Shown: positions 12,251 through 25,110, counted from the first letter of the stretch. The stretch: 64,000 bases of DNA from Gnetum montanum (GCA_015680685.1 MNCI01003573.1:270268-334267), one strand, 5' to 3'. A program made the numbers and translations. Notes: generated by a model from the sequence alone, not told the origin.

Positions 12251-13184
12251 TGATGAGTGGCAAGGTACTGCTATGTCCAACCATATGAATCACAAAGTTT
12301 TCACGCATGATTTGATTGAATTCCATTGACTTTATCATTTCCAGTGTATTAGTCCTTTAGGAAGTAAATCTAGCCCTAAGATTAATCGTTGTCTTTCCAA
12401 TTACACTTGTGATGTTCATTGGTATGGTTATGTGTAATTGAGGCATCCGATTTTTATCATTTTATGTTTTATAGTTTGGTGCTTGAAATGTAGATAAAGG
12501 AATTTTATTAACTAATATAAATTAATTAATTAACTAGCATTTAACTAATCTTAACATAAGCATTTGATCCCACTTTTCATACATGTCTTGAACCCACATA
12601 GCCACTGCTAGGCAACCAAGTGCTATGCTATTGGGTGTACCAAGCAATAACGCTACTAGGATTATCAAGCAAGTACGTGTTACACTTGAAGTAGTCCTAC
12701 TTATGTGTGTAATCTATTTGAATTAATTGCTTCATTAATGTAATAACTGCAAAAATAATTAATAACTAATTGAAAACATTTAATAAATAACTAAAAACAT
12801 TGAATGCATAAATGAAATAACTAATCTATCCAAAGTGCTACAAGGTTTATCAAAAAGCTCATCTTTATTGCCCCACACATTGTTGTGCTCAGGTATAACA
12901 ATGCTTGAATAAAGATCCATACACTTAATGACTCTTGCTGCGGGCACTCGAAGGAAAAATTCTAACTTTCAAATGGAACAAATGTAAGAGCTCCACTATA
13001 ATTACAATCTATACATATGTCATAAATGCAGCTACAAGGGCGTATCTATAGCCAAAAATCAAGAAAACTGACACTGCATTGATGGGGCCTCATCGATGTA
13101 GGGAAAGATGTGTCAACTAGGCCTCATCAACAAGGCCCAGTCGACAAGGCCTCGTTGATGCAGCGAACTTAACGCAACTCATCA
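12251..13184 (-). repeat. 5' LTR of element N
   Basis: 934 bp, plus strand from TGATGAGTGG to CTCATCA. It is followed by the TSD ACTAA at 13185-13189. The U3 part (13080-13165) has several GTCAAC/GTCGAC, AGGCC and CATCGATG motifs in palindromic arrangement. Confidence 0.85.
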
Positions 13185-13263
13185 ACTAAGGATGATAAAT
13201 AAGAAGCCAAGAGTGTATGATCTGGGGGATCTAAGGTCCATTTTCCGAACACTCACCCATGAG

Positions 13264-13284
13264 TTTAGTTGTGGGGGAGATGCC
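13264..13284 (+). other. Internal polypurine-like motif after deleted pol, element B
   Basis: TTTAGTTGTGGGGGAGATGCC is equivalent to the motif directly after integrase in G (AGTCATGGGGGAGATGG at 31921). In B it follows the protease/RT-linker remnant by about 60 bases, so RT to integrase has been lost. Confidence 0.55.
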
Positions 13285-13285
13285 C

Positions 13286-14820
13286 TATCTTTAACTTGCA
13301 ATTAATAAGTGCATTTCAACTTTTTTGTTTTATAATTTTTTTATTTACAATTTTTTATTATACTTTTCACATTTCTTACCAATTTTTACACTCTTTAATA
13401 TGTTTCCATTTTTTTACATTTTTCCCATTTCTTAATCATTTTTGCTATTCATGTTATTTTTATATCATTTTTTATCATTTTTCTTGTACATATTTTTGTT
13501 GATATTTCTAATAAAGAGGAAAGGAATAAAACAAGATGTAGTCCCAATAATGTGAATATTGCCCTATATTATCAAATCATTGTAACATTGATTCTATATA
13601 CAATGAGACCACATCATTCATCCACTCATTTCTAATAATAAAAGGTTCTTACCATGGTCACAATGACATTCTCTTTGTAATAAAACTAAAATAAATTATG
13701 ATCATTATGCCTAAATAGAAAAGTGAAGACCCAAGTGGGAATGAAAGGGTGTGACATCAAGGGGATTTGTGGATTCTCTAAGGCTACTAGTATAACTCTT
13801 ATTTTTCTATTAACTTGTATTATTTACTTGATTTCTAATAAAAAATGGATGTGTAAAATAAGTGGCCATACAATGTCACTGGAAAGACATGTTACCCATG
13901 CTTGAAGGTAGTCCTTTGGTAAGGTTGACATAGTAAAAAAAATAATAAATGCATAGAATAAAAATTTCTAAGGGTGCCATTGGATTGTTACCCATGGTTG
14001 AAGGTAGGCAACTTCTTAGAAATCTAAGAAAAAATAAAAGTGTGCTAGCAATAAACTACTTCCTTAAAATTCATTGCTAAGTGTTAATACCTCTTGTAGT
14101 TGTGGTGGTCTTGTGGTTGTTAGTTTTGGGACGATGCAATGTGATGTCACTAGTAACTGGTATGGACTTGGTTTGCATCTTGGACGAATAGGCTAATAAT
14201 TACTTTAAATACATATCACACAAAAGAATTCATTATGTCTATGGTAAGACACCTCACATCCTAATTTATGAAATCCTTTCTAATTACATTCCACCTCATT
14301 GTTATATATCATCATAATTCAATGATTTTGTATAATATAATGTTATTTTCTCATTCAAGCAATACTAACATGTGTGTATTGCAAGACAAGTATGCATTAC
14401 ATTCAACTCCTTAAGTTCCTACAAACACATGTGGGTGTGATTATACAAGGGCACAAAGAGCTGAAGCTTGCTTTGGGGAGGACTCACTTGTATGCCTCTT
14501 ATACTTCATACCTAACAATCAATTCTACATCATCTTGTGCCTCCAAGGCACTTAAACCATCAATTTTTACTTTTCTACTTTCTCATAACTGATCATAATT
14601 TTGGCAATTCCTACTACCATCTCCTATATATATCATTGACTTTCTTTGCCAAAGATTCCTTTTCTAACAAACTTTCACTACCACAATTTTCATATTCTAA
14701 GCATGATCTATGATTAGACACCCTTCAGATTAGCATTACATCTTCCAAACTATCTATTTATTCCAACTTTTTCAACAAAAGTCACTCAAAATTCAAAATT
14801 TTTTGATGGTGATGTCATAG
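13286..14820 (+). other. Post-pol spacer of element B, non-coding
   Basis: AT-rich, with a long T-rich stretch at 13316-13505 and no supported gene. Short segments resemble the spacers of G and E. The T-rich open frames here are composition artefacts. Confidence 0.5.
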
Positions 14821-14824
14821 TTAA

Positions 14825-14939
14825 GATGTATTAGGCCCTAATACATCAAACATACAATGTTGTATCTATGATGGATCTAATATAAACCATGTATATATAT
14901 GCACAAGAGTTAGGAAAGTTTTCAAAACTCTCATTTCTA
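14825..14939 (+). promoter_or_regulatory. Putative internal promoter and short leader exon of the accessory gene, element B
   Basis: A perfect 11-bp inverted repeat with one central base (GATGTATTAGG, CCTAATACATC) lies at 14825-14847. A TATA-like GTATATATATGC follows at 14890-14901. The leader GGAAAGTTTTCAAAACTC resembles the D leader (GGAAAGTTTTTGAAATTTTT) and the F leader. The sequence then reaches the donor TCTA|GTAAGG. Function is inferred from position and similarity. Confidence 0.45.
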
Positions 14940-15467
14940 GTAAGGGGAGTCCATGTTATTTTTCTAACCGTTTGGTATCTAAACGTTTAAGCACCATAAC
15001 TCTCCCACTGTAGCTCTGATTTGCATGAATTTTGAATCTTCTTGATCATAGAGTGACCAACTTAGTCATAGAAGAGAGAGTTGCAGGTAAATAAATCAAA
15101 TTGGGTTAATTTTCTCTAATGCCAAAAGAGTATATTAAGGGTAACAATAAGAACAAATAAGCATATTTTGATTAGTTAACTGAATAAAAAGCTAATAAAC
15201 TTGATCGATTCTCCTAGCCAACCATTCAATTACATAGGAAACAAGAAAACAATAATTGTGAAAGGTCATAGCAATCAAGAGTACAACATATAAGGGTTTC
15301 TTCTTGAATTTTTTGAAATTTTTCTAACTTTGTAATCATAATAAGAGCTATAAGTAATAATAAAGATAAACTTGTGAACGACTTTCATAACTCGAGAAAG
15401 GATAATGAATCATTAGGAACCTATTAGAATTCCTTGGAAAATCTAAACAAATTCTTTGTAATTATAG
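14940..15467 (+). other. Putative intron before accessory gene, element B
   Basis: It starts GTAAGGGG and ends AATTATAG directly before ATGGCTCC. A CTAAAC branch-like motif lies at 15443-15448. The same donor/acceptor arrangement is seen in C, D, F, G and E. Splicing is inferred. Confidence 0.45.
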
Positions 15468-18240
15468 ATGGCTCCAAAGAGACCCATAGTGAAAGGGTCC
15501 TCATAGTAAGGAAGCAAAAGATTGAGAGGTAGAGGCAGAGGATAAGCTAGAGAACAAACTAAATAAGCAAAGCAAGGGGCCTAATCTTTTAGCATTCATC
15601 AATAAACACCTACCACAGAACACTCTACATAAGCTAAAGTTGAAGAACCACATGCTCTAGAACAAGGACAACACCTCATGCTATTGGCAGAATGTCTCCA
15701 AGCCATCCAAGAAAAGTTAATCATGTCCATAGTTATATGGAAGTAACTTTGGATTGTTCATGAAATTTGCACCTAGCAATGTCTAAGAACAATTATGAGC
15801 CTTACCTTTATGGTTAATTCTATCATGTAGCAAAGAATGTTACTTAAAAGAAGCATACCAATTTTGGAAAAATAAGCAAGATAATACCAAAGTAAAAATT
15901 GAAGGAGTCTTTGTGCCTTATTCAATTGAAGCAATTTCCAAGGTACTTAACATTCCTAATGTCAGAGCAAACATTACACATATATCTAAAAGATCTGACA
16001 TAAAAGTAAAGAATTTTTGGCTACAAAGGACATATGGAAAGGTAGATAAAGAATATAGTAAATTTTCTACCAAAGAGAAAGTATATTTCAAGATCGAGAC
16101 TTACCATCTTTTCCCTACCAAAAGATTAAATAAAATTTTCACCTACACTATAAGAGGAAGAATCATTCTTATGTGGAAATTCAATGCAAATTTGGCTCAT
16201 TTTCTATTCTTATAAATTCAAAGAAGGTTTGAAGAGAAGAAGGTAAGGAAGCTAACTTTAACATTCCCTTACCTCATTAGAAGGTTTTGCAAGCAAGTTA
16301 GGATTCTAGGTTATACAAATGATGTCCTACATAAGGCCTAGAATGCATCCTATGCTAAGATGTGTAAGCTAGTGCATCTAAAGAAAGATTAGTTAGAAAA
16401 GTCAGTAGGCATTAAGGGAGTAGTAGAATTAACACCAGTGGACAACATTCTATGAATAGGGTAAGAGCAAGCAAGACCTAATGGATTAACACTTGCTAAT
16501 GATAGACCCAAATCAACTCTTCCACTAGCACAACAAGACTATTGACCTTATATGAGCTATTTGCAACAAACTGTAGAAACCATAAGTTGGCGAAATTAGG
16601 AAGGATCCACACTATACAAAGTAAGAGATAATTCCATAAGACCTGCAATGTCAATAGGTCCAAATAGCATTCAAGTATCTTTACAAGTAAGAGAAGATGA
16701 AGACTAGGCAAAAAAAATTTCTAAGAATGCTACATCTTTTTAGGTCAAGTTGGAAAAAGGAGAGGGAGCCATAGTAGTGATAATGTAACATCAAGATGCA
16801 ATAGAAGTAGTAGAGGTAATCAAAGATTACATAAAAGAATCATTTCATGTTTTCATTGTATCACTAGTAGGTATTATTAGAACCAAAGATGTTGAAATGA
16901 TAGGTAGTACATCCATGCCTTTAGCAGAACATGAAGATATCCTCGATCAACTACATTAGACACGACAAGTAATGAAAAATCTCTTTGATATCCCTAGTGA
17001 TATCACTACAATTTAGTTAGATCTCACTTCAACAAAGGGTAAGCTAGTAATGACTGAAATAAGAGCTGAACATGTTAAGAATGAAGTGTAGAGTTTGGAA
17101 CTTGAATTAGTAGCCTTAAAAGTAGAAAGAAGAGACTTTACCCAATACATAGCATCATACCATCTAGACAAATTCCAAATAGAATAAGTGCCCCAACTTA
17201 TAGCCAAGAACATTCAAGTAGATATGGAGAAAGAAAAGGCAATATGTAATGCATTTGTGGTAGAAGCTCAAATGTATGCACATGCTAAAGCAATAACTAC
17301 CCTTGAAGAAGAAAACAAGAAAATTACTACAGAAAGCATAAGGTTGACAGATACAGATAAACAAAATAATGTTCTCAAAGAAAGCATCCATTAGTTAAGA
17401 GAATAGTTCACTAGAGTCAACCAAGATATGAGGAAATTGGCCAAATAAAATAGAACCTTATCAATTGAAGAAGTTCACGAGATTCATTAAGAATCTACTA
17501 TTGAAATTAGCGCATGGAAAACTAAAGTTAAGAAGCATGAGAGGCTAAAGGAGCATTTCAAAGACTAGGTGGGCATGTATAAATAGATCAATGAAAAATA
17601 AATCTTAATGGCTAAACCCAAGTTCAATTACCATAGAGACACTTGATTAGTAGCTAATCTTGGATGGACTTTCCCATGTGCATCAAGCAAAGATTAAGAA
17701 TAAAGACTTGCAAATTGAGGACTTGATAGAATGCATGGGGTTAGCAAAACTTCATTATGCTAACCTAGCCATGTTAGCAGCAGGTAGACCAAGAAATGAA
17801 CTAGAGTAGCAAGTGGTCGTAGTGTATACCATGTATGAGAAAGAGTTTGCAAATAGAAAACAGGAGCAACAAAAATTGTGCATTGCAAACTCTAAGCTCA
17901 AGGTTATCAAAGTTAGCTACTAAGATCGAAAAGATGTAGTAGTAGACCTAGCTTGCAAAATGATTGACTATTAAGAATTAAGAAAAATGGCCAAGGCATT
18001 TGAGGAAGAAAGATAGTAATTCATAACTTGGTACATGAAGGCCAACAAAATGTTCCCATAGTTGCTATACCAATGGGAAGTACCAACACCAGTGAATATG
18101 CAGAATTTGCTTGGATGATACATGATTCTAGATTAGAAGAGGAGAAGCTTTGGACACTGGTTAATAGATATCAATTTCAAAAACCATTGCCACTATAACC
18201 AAAAACATAAGGCTACATTGAGCTTTACCATTATGTTTTG
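15468..18240 (+). pseudogene. Accessory coiled-coil gene (aORF), copy B, decayed
   Basis: Opens MAPKRPIVKGSS. Domain 1 near 15820-16220 is the best preserved of its kind: YLKEAYQFWKNK, then VPYSIEAISKVLNIPNVRAN. It is followed by an open stretch to 16215 (LQRTYGKVDKEYSKFSTKEK). The later part (16700-18000) is rich in Lys, Glu and Leu heptads. It contains LIECMGLAKLHYANLAMLAA and the segment LEEENKKITTESIRLTDTDK at 17307. Stops are frequent and mostly TAG/TAA at Gln codons. The tail is degraded and then cut by element C, so the EPPPP ending is not seen. No membrane segment or signal peptide is visible. Confidence 0.7.
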
Positions 18241-18244
18241 TTTT

Positions 18245-19065
18245 TGATGAGCGATGAGTAGTCCAAACGTTCAACCATATGATTCACAAGCATTGCACTA
18301 GCAATCCAATCGAATTACATGGACTTTAGCTCTCTAAATGTGCAATAACAAAGGTAGTGACTTAAGGACATGTAAGCACAAGTGTATGATTAAGTGTAAC
18401 CTAAGGCACATGATTTGTATTGATTTTATATTTTATTTGGTTTAATCTAGGTATGAAATAAAGTAATTAATTGTGAATTAATTTAATTAACTATCTAATA
18501 CCTTAATCTACTTCCTAACATAATTATCTAGGCCCACCTACCATGCATATCCTGAACTCGTTAAGATGCTACTAGGTTACTAAGTGTTAGGCTACTAGGC
18601 AAACCAAGTGATAACACTGCTAGGATTACCAAGCATTAATAGTATGTTTGAGGTGGTCATACTTATGTGTATTAAGTAAGCATATTAACAAACCAAGAAC
18701 ATAACCATAAAGTGCATAATGATAAAGTGCATGAAAGTGAACATTAATCTATATAGAGTGCTACAAGGAGTTCCAAAAATCTTGTCTTTATTGCTGGCAC
18801 ATCAAAGTATTCAGGTACAATGATGCTCGAATAAGGATTTGTACAATCCTTGAAGATCTATTGTAGGCAATTAGGAAATATTCTAACTTTCATGGGAACA
18901 AATTGCAAGAACTTAGCTACTCTATTAACTTAATGGTGCCATAAATGTATTGGGTATGTGCATTTATATAGGCTGAGAAAGATACTACATCCATGCATAT
19001 TCATCAATACATCAACCCATGGGTCAATGGGGATGCATTGACACAACCCAACTCATGATTCATCA
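18245..19065 (-). repeat. 3' LTR of element C
   Basis: 821 bp, plus strand TGATGAGCGATG to GATTCATCA. TATA on the minus strand is CCTATATAAATGC near 18960-18972. U3 carries ACCCATGGGT at 19015-19024 and the GGTCAATGGGGATGCATTGA motif, which differ from the GATATC or GTCGAC motifs of the other subfamilies. Confidence 0.8.
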
Positions 19066-19085
19066 TACCCCCATGACTGATTGAA
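19066..19085 (-). other. 3' polypurine tract of element C
   Basis: Minus strand reads CAATCAGTCATGGGGGTA directly before the LTR start TGATGA. Confidence 0.75.
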
Positions 19086-19289
19086 TACTCATCCTCAAGT
19101 AAACAAAAGTTGGATTGAGCTTCTTACAAATTGAGAAGGTATGGAACCATTGACTAACTAACTAACTCCTAATGCCAAATTGTACAGAATTACAATAATT
19201 AGAAAAATGGATGTTCATGGAAACAAAATTAAACACCCTTACAAAATTGGACAACTGGAATCCTTTGATGGTGGAAGACAAAGAAAAGA

Positions 19290-22056
19290 TCAAATAGTGC
19301 TAGGAGGTGGAGGCTCCTAGGGTGCTAAAGGACCTTCTCCAACCTCTAGTGCACGTGGTACTTGAGGTTGAGGTAGTGGTTGCAGTTGCCTTACTACAGC
19401 TACTACTTTTAGTGGAAGGTAAAAGACATCTAGCAATGCCATCATCTTCTCCTCCTTTCTCTATAAGTCGTACATAGTCCATATGGTGTTAACAATGTGG
19501 TCTTATATGGGGATGTCCCACAAATAAGCCATTGTTGGGAATAATTTCTTGATGTTAACAAACTAGGCTACAAATTGTTTACATTCCACATCGAACATCT
19601 TGATAGGGTTCTACAATTCTTAGCATTCATTCATCCTTCTGGCCAAGTTCACAACAATCGATTACTAGTTTGTAAATTGGCTCCTAAGAACTTCAAGCTG
19701 TTCATTCATTATTTCTAGCTTTTGCTTTGTATCCTTATGATGCTTGCACTTGTCCTTGTAAAGGACATATGAGCTGGCCACCTATTTCTCCAACTCTAAC
19801 TATAGCTTTCTAGCTATTAGCATTTCCAAGTTTGAATAATAGATGTTGGCTAACTCCATGTATTTTATTAGCTCTTTAATTTACAACTCCTTTAGGTAGA
19901 TCTCCACTTTGTTGTAGGTATTCAACCCATAAAAGATTGGTTGCCACACATTGCCTCTTTGCTAGAGTTGCTAAAAGGCCTCATTCATCTTTACCGTAGC
20001 CAACTATATTTCTTTTTTGTTTACCTCCTTAACAAGCCCAACTTGGTCCCTATAATGATTTCTCACTCATTTGAATTTTAGGACCTCATTTTTCTAGGTG
20101 GCTACCTCAATGGTCATTTTCTAGCAAAGCACACAAACTTCCTCCATTGAGAGATTACAATTTTTGGCTACCAACCTTCTTAGGTCCATGTTTACCTATG
20201 CAAGCTACTCTTGTTGTTATCATATGAATTCAACCATCTCATCCATTTATTCTTTGACATTGTGTAGGCAATGAATGTTTTTGGTCAAAGTGAGGTTCTC
20301 CTTGCGAACTTACGATAAGTCCTTATCAGTGTTGAAGGTCAGAGCCTCCACTAAGGATACATCAAAGACTACCATCTCCTTTGCATTCTTAGCCTCTTTT
20401 AGGTTTCTCTAAAGCTACAAGAAATCTTCATCTTGTGTGAATTCTTGGCTGAGAATGGTGGGATCAACCAAACGGGGTCTCAATTCTTCAACTTCAGTTG
20501 GGGTTACCTTAAGTTGGGTGTTTACAATGATGAGCTTGCCCTTGGTCTTAAGTAGCTCCAATTGGGTAATAGTAATGTTCTCTTAGAGATCAAGGATGTC
20601 TAAAAGTAGTTGCCTATTTCCCACCTATCTGTCCATCACCTCCTCATGTTAGGCTATACTTAGCCTTCCACTGCCTACTTCTGCAGATGCCTACATGTCT
20701 CTGAGTTTAGCAATGTCTGACACAGTGGCTACAGGAGCATTCAAGGGCTCTATAATTTGATTTGACCACCTCTATTGCTATTTTTTATCCATGGTGTTGC
20801 ATCACTAGAATAGTCACCTCCTTACCCTACTCTAGGCACACTGAGAAAGTGGTAACATTTCCACATATCTCTAAAAATTGCTATTATCCAAGGATGAACA
20901 CCATTACTTCTCAAGTGTTCAAATTTGATCTCATGGACACCTACATCCTTTGTGCAAAAAATAGTGGTGTAGTCTCTTTTCACTCGTTAATAGACTAAAG
21001 GCCCTCTACCACTTGGTCCTTCATGCTGTTGCTGCAAGAGTTACGCATGAAGCATCTTCATGCTCTTAATTATAGCATAAGCCTCTGGTGTTGTCTCTTG
21101 AGTAGGAGGTGGTGGTGGTGGCAGCTCCTCTTCATGTAACTTGGTGGGCACCTTATATTTCATCATCTACTACCAAGATGTAGCAAGAGCATGATAAAGT
21201 GTGTCATTAGCATAACGGGCTATCCCTCATCTTTTGAAAAGTTTTCTAATGAGGCAACGAAATGGGAGTGTCTTCCTCCCATGCTCATTCTCTTTGAATC
21301 TTTTCTTAATCTCTAGGTTGATAAGCTATAGGAGGTTGGCTAGGAATTGTTTACTTAGAGCAGCACATGCACAAGCAAAGAAGGTAGTAATCTTGCTTGG
21401 CCTCACCATTGGGTTTAGGTGGTAGGATGCAATCTTGAAGTAGGCCTTTTTTGCCTTGGTAAGTGCATTGTACTCCTTATGGTCCACTCCATGGCATGAT
21501 TGGATGCATTCCTTTTAAACATCAAGGCCCGCTTACATGGAGATAATTTGTCCCACTATCAAGCAACCCAAGGACCTCTACAATGGCCTCAATTGAATAG
21601 GACACATTGATGTCCTTATTTTTCATGGTGACACCTACCTACTAGTTATTCTAGAATAGGTAAATCTCTCCCATGTACCACTATCCATTGGAATTGAGAA
21701 TAGGTCATGTGGGAGATCCTTGTAGTTGTGTTTTTACCTCTTCTGGTGTAAAAGTTAAGTTCTTCGAGAACTACACTTTGGAACTCCTTAGAATGAATTT
21801 ATCTTAGGTAGGCCTTGGTCAAGATGACCTCCAAATTCAATCTAAGCCCTGGTAACTTGTCTCACATAGACTAGCCTTTTTATGTAATGGGAATTTGATA
21901 AACATATTCCACTTTGGGCTCCTCCTAAAGAGGTCCTATGGTGTGTGTTTCTGCTTCTCCTTCTTGAGGTTGTTGCAGCTACTAGCCCCTTTCCCCTCAT
22001 CGTTGCTTCTCCTATGGTTGGGATCATCCTTCTTCTAGCAATCTCTTTGGTGCCAT
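19290..22056 (-). pseudogene. Accessory coiled-coil gene (aORF), copy C, decayed
   Basis: Starts MAPKRLLEEGSQP at 22056 directly after an acceptor-like AG and ends EPPPPSTI-stop at 19290. Domain 1 near 21550-21690 reads WYMGEIYLF, then INVSYSIEAIVEVLGLLDSG. The middle is coiled-coil-like (VRNHYRDQVGLVKEVNKK near 20020-20070). The conserved block YMELANIYYSNLEMLIARK lies near 19810-19870, and KQKLEIMNEQLEVLRSQ near 19680-19730. Frameshifts and stops are numerous. About 920 codons, similar to copy A. Function unknown; position after pol is the env position of other retroelements, but no hydrophobic membrane span is evident. Confidence 0.75.
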
Positions 22057-22330
22057 CTATGATTACAACATAGCCCAAGATTAGCATTTTATGTGTAACT
22101 TATAACTCTTTGATACCTTGTCCCCTTTGGCTAGTTACACTTAGGCCAATTTGTGATCATGATAGATTGATTGTTTTACTATTATTTTATGGTAATAACT
22201 ACCCAAGTTTGTTGGTGAGGTTTAACTTTAGTAGATTAGTGATATTTACTATTATGTGGGAGTTTTAAAAAGTCCAAAAAGGTTTCTATCAAAAATCATT
22301 GGTTTGTAACCCCCACAATGTAAAGCTCAC
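22057..22330 (-). other. Putative intron before accessory gene, element C
   Basis: Donor CTACCAAAG|GTGAGC at 22330 and acceptor AATCATAG at 22057, with GCTAAT about 25 nt upstream (22079-22085). A G-run (ATTGTGGGGG) lies about 10 nt inside the donor. 274 nt. Confidence 0.5.
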
Positions 22331-22560
22331 CTTTGGTAGCTGTAAGGTTGAAGAATGAGTTGATTTGAACAAGTAGTTAGGAAGTTATAGGCTCTAGAAG
22401 GTTCTAGGCTTTTAAAACTGAAAAAACTCCCTTGACATGTTAAAGTAAATGTGAAAAATTTTCTAACTCCCATCACATCTTTACACTATTTTTGCCATGT
22501 GTCAACACATCGGGCTACGTCGATGGGGATGCCTGGACATAGCCAAAAAAAATTCGCAAT
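22331..22560 (-). promoter_or_regulatory. Putative internal promoter and leader exon, element C
   Basis: The minus strand shows GGGAGTTTTTTCAGTTTTA, like the leaders in D and F. Upstream is a segment (22500-22545) with GTCGATGGGGATGC that resembles the U3 motif of the same element's LTR (GTCAATGGGGATGC near 19023-19036). A TATA equivalent is weak (AAAAATAGTG). Confidence 0.4.
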
Positions 22561-23960
22561 TAAAAAACTAAGTAGGGAAAACAAGTTTTTTTTATGAAAT
22601 TGAAGTTCAGAGGAAGTAAAAAAAAACCCTAGAATAATGATGAATTCTTGAAGAGGGCTAGGAATACATTTCTAATAGAGATTTAGTAGGAGATGTAAGT
22701 ATCAAAAAATGCAAAAACCAGATGCATCGCGATGGAAAAAATAGGGTTTCAAAGCAAAATGGCTAAGGGATAAGGAACTTAACCATCCCAACCAAGAAGT
22801 ATGCAAGTGCATCCTTCCCATAGTAGGCCCTTGCATGCCCTCAAACCAAGGAGACTATGGGCCCTAAGGACAATCAATGATTATGGAGTGTTAAAAACTG
22901 AATCACCAAAGAAACCATCAAAGAATGAATACCATCTCAAAATGAACCCATCAATATAATCATGAGAAGAGGCAATGATGTGGTAGATGGAAAGAATATG
23001 TGGATGAGAGAGCGTATTGAATGGAGTCTCACGTTTTGGTAACATGAAGTTACTTGTGGAGGATGTGATTAACAAGACCTGAGAGTTTCCTTAGTCTGAA
23101 TCAAGACCATCCACTTTGAATGACTTTGCATTGGTACATTAGACCATTCCACCCTTCAAGGTACAAGAAAATCCCCACAAACAACTCACCATTCCAAAGA
23201 AAGAAGAAAAGAGAAGTATGGAGTAAAAAAGGCTTTACTTAAAGGGGTACCTTTAGTCATGGGTATCATGTCTTTCCTACCCCATAACCAATTCTTGTAG
23301 CCCATTATTGTGTCTAAGGGATGTGCTTTAAATTCTTATAGTTTGTTTGTTTGTTTTTTTTTCTCTCTTTTTCCGAATGAAAACCAAACCATGCAAAGAC
23401 ATTACTTCCTATTTATGGGTCAACATAGGAATGGTGAGGAATCCATGAAAATACTCATGTAACCCTAGATGATAAGTAGGTACAAAAGTGAAAAATCCAC
23501 TTGAAGCTACATCCTTGTTCATCTACTTAATTCGTCTAAGGTTTGAAAAGTACTAAGGTCATCAATTCATTATAAGTTGTTATTAAGAAGGGACCTCATA
23601 TTTCCAAAATAATGAGACATCATAGAGTTATGTGGAGTGGTGGATGATATGGACTCACTACCTGATATCACAAAAAGAATTAATGTTCCATTAATTAACA
23701 TCAAAATTATAAGATGAAATCAAGTCATTTGTAATCAAGTAAATAATGAAGTTGCAAACCACCATCAATCAATAGTTGTAGTTGGCATCAAAGTAATGAT
23801 GGCAATAAATAAAAAGAAAGAAACGTAAGGAAATTTTAAATAAAAAATGTAGAAAAAATTGTAAAATACTCAAGAAAATGAAAAACATATTAAAAATGAT
23901 GTAAAACAAAAAAGTTGAAAACCAAGGAGCCACTTCGTACAATATCAGCATGAATGGTTA
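22561..23960 (-). other. Post-pol spacer of element C, non-coding
   Basis: No supported gene. AT-rich with poly-T tracts (23348-23362). Short blocks are homologous to the spacers of D (58000-58900), G and E. Confidence 0.5.
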
Positions 23961-23980
23961 TCTCCCCCATAACTAAGTTG
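23961..23980 (-). other. Internal polypurine-like motif after pol, element C
   Basis: Minus strand CAACTTAGTTATGGGGGAGA, about 150 bases after the end of integrase. Homologous motifs occur at the same place in B, D, E and G. Confidence 0.6.
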
Positions 23981-24129
23981 GAAAGGGGATATTTGAAAGA
24001 TTGAGCATGCTTGGCCATTGGTTGAGGCATTATCTCTACTAGCTGTTATTGTTTCAAGGAAAGGATTGAGTTTCTGGGTGTTGCCTAAGAATCATTTACT
24101 TAGGATATCAGGGTGGTAGATCATCATGG

Positions 24130-25110
24130 CCCTAGATGAAAAGGTTTCATATATAATGTAAGGGCCCTTTCATAACATTTGAAATTTTATTCATTGAGAC
24201 ACATGCATGGGGTTCTATTAGAGCACCTTATCTCCTGGTTGAAATTTTACATTAATAATCTTGAGGTCATGGCATTGTTTATTATATGCCTTATGCACTT
24301 CATTTAATGATAGGGCCACTAATCTATTCTTTTTTAGCATGTTGAAATTCATTAATCTTTCATTCCAAGTTAGACTCAAGTCCAAGTCAAGGTCACAGAC
24401 TATTGAAAGTGTACATCGTTTAGTTTTGATGGGAAGTGTTGGCAGTTTTCCATACACTAGCTTATAGGGAGAGTACCTAATACGAAGTTTCCATGTTGAA
24501 TGATAAGTTCAAAGGGCATCATTAAGTTTTTTGCTCCAATCATTTCTATATTTACTAATAGTATGAGTTAGTATTTTGGTAATTTTTCTATTGGTAACGT
24601 CATCTTAACCGTTGGCTTGGGAGTCGTATGGAGTTGTTAGTTTAGGTTCAACCCCCAAGCATTGCATGAGCTTTTGAAAAGCGGCACTAGTAAAATGTGT
24701 TCCATTATCAGAAATTACTGCCTATGGCACACCAAACCTATTCACAAAATTTTTTTGCATAAACCAGGCCATTGTAGATGATGAACAATCGGTGACGGGT
24801 GTAGCTTCCACCCATTTAGTACAGTAGTTAATAGTCAGATAATGTAGGACTTCCCATTTAACAGAGGGGTAATGAACCCCCTGAATTCAAATCCTCCAAA
24901 GATCAAAAGCCTCCAATGGTTGGATCCACTATTGCGGCCCTTTCATACACATGGTCATCCCTTCATCACATTGGCATTTTTTGTAGGAGCGGAAGAAGTG
25001 ATGAGTGTCCTTGAAGAGTATGGGTCAATAATACCCTATCATGAGGACCTTAACACTCATTCACCTCCCAACATAATGGCCCCCACAAGGGCCTTAGTGC
25101 ACATCCTAGA
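24130..25110 (-). pseudogene. Integrase catalytic core and C-terminus, element C
   Basis: Minus-strand sequence matches the G integrase: MYGKLPTLPIKTKRCTLS, NRLVALSLNEVHKAYNKQC and VKFQPGDKVL in the C-terminal part, with the catalytic core upstream broken by frameshifts. It is the downstream half; the start is at 34637-34990 on the other side of element G. Confidence 0.75.
25106..25110. repeat. Target-site duplication of element G (CTAGA)
   Basis: CTAGA at 25106-25110 is repeated exactly at 34637-34641, flanking the two LTRs of G. This is the 5-bp duplication expected for Ty3/gypsy integration. Confidence 0.9.

Larger units (their letters stand above)
6298..13184 (-). mobile_element. Element N, Athila-like element with 3' deletion, TSD ACTAA
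   Basis: Both ends are LTRs in minus orientation. The flanking 5-bp duplication ACTAA is perfect (6293-6297 and 13185-13189). Reading right to left it holds 5' LTR, tRNA-Asp PBS, gag, protease, RT, RNase H and the start of integrase. There it is joined directly to the 3' LTR at about 7175-7188. Most of integrase, the post-pol spacer, the accessory gene and the polypurine tract are therefore deleted. It is inserted in the pol region of element B. Confidence 0.85.
4722..18244 (+). mobile_element. Element B, decayed Athila-like element (host of N, truncated by C)
   Basis: Plus-strand remnants run from the gag C-terminus (4722) through protease and the RT linker (to 6297). They resume after element N at 13185 and pass into the post-pol spacer and accessory gene (15468-18240). 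The left end is truncated inside gag and its LTRs are not visible. RT, RNase H and integrase are missing: only about 20-30 bases after N still match the RT linker before the sequence switches to the post-pol G-rich motif at 13264. The right end is cut by element C. It is the oldest layer of the nest in this window. Confidence 0.7.

Noticed and set aside
13269-13502. Open frame of 77 codons rich in Phe, Tyr and Ile
   Set aside because: It lies in a T-rich spacer; composition alone explains it, and no homologous frame is kept in the other spacers.
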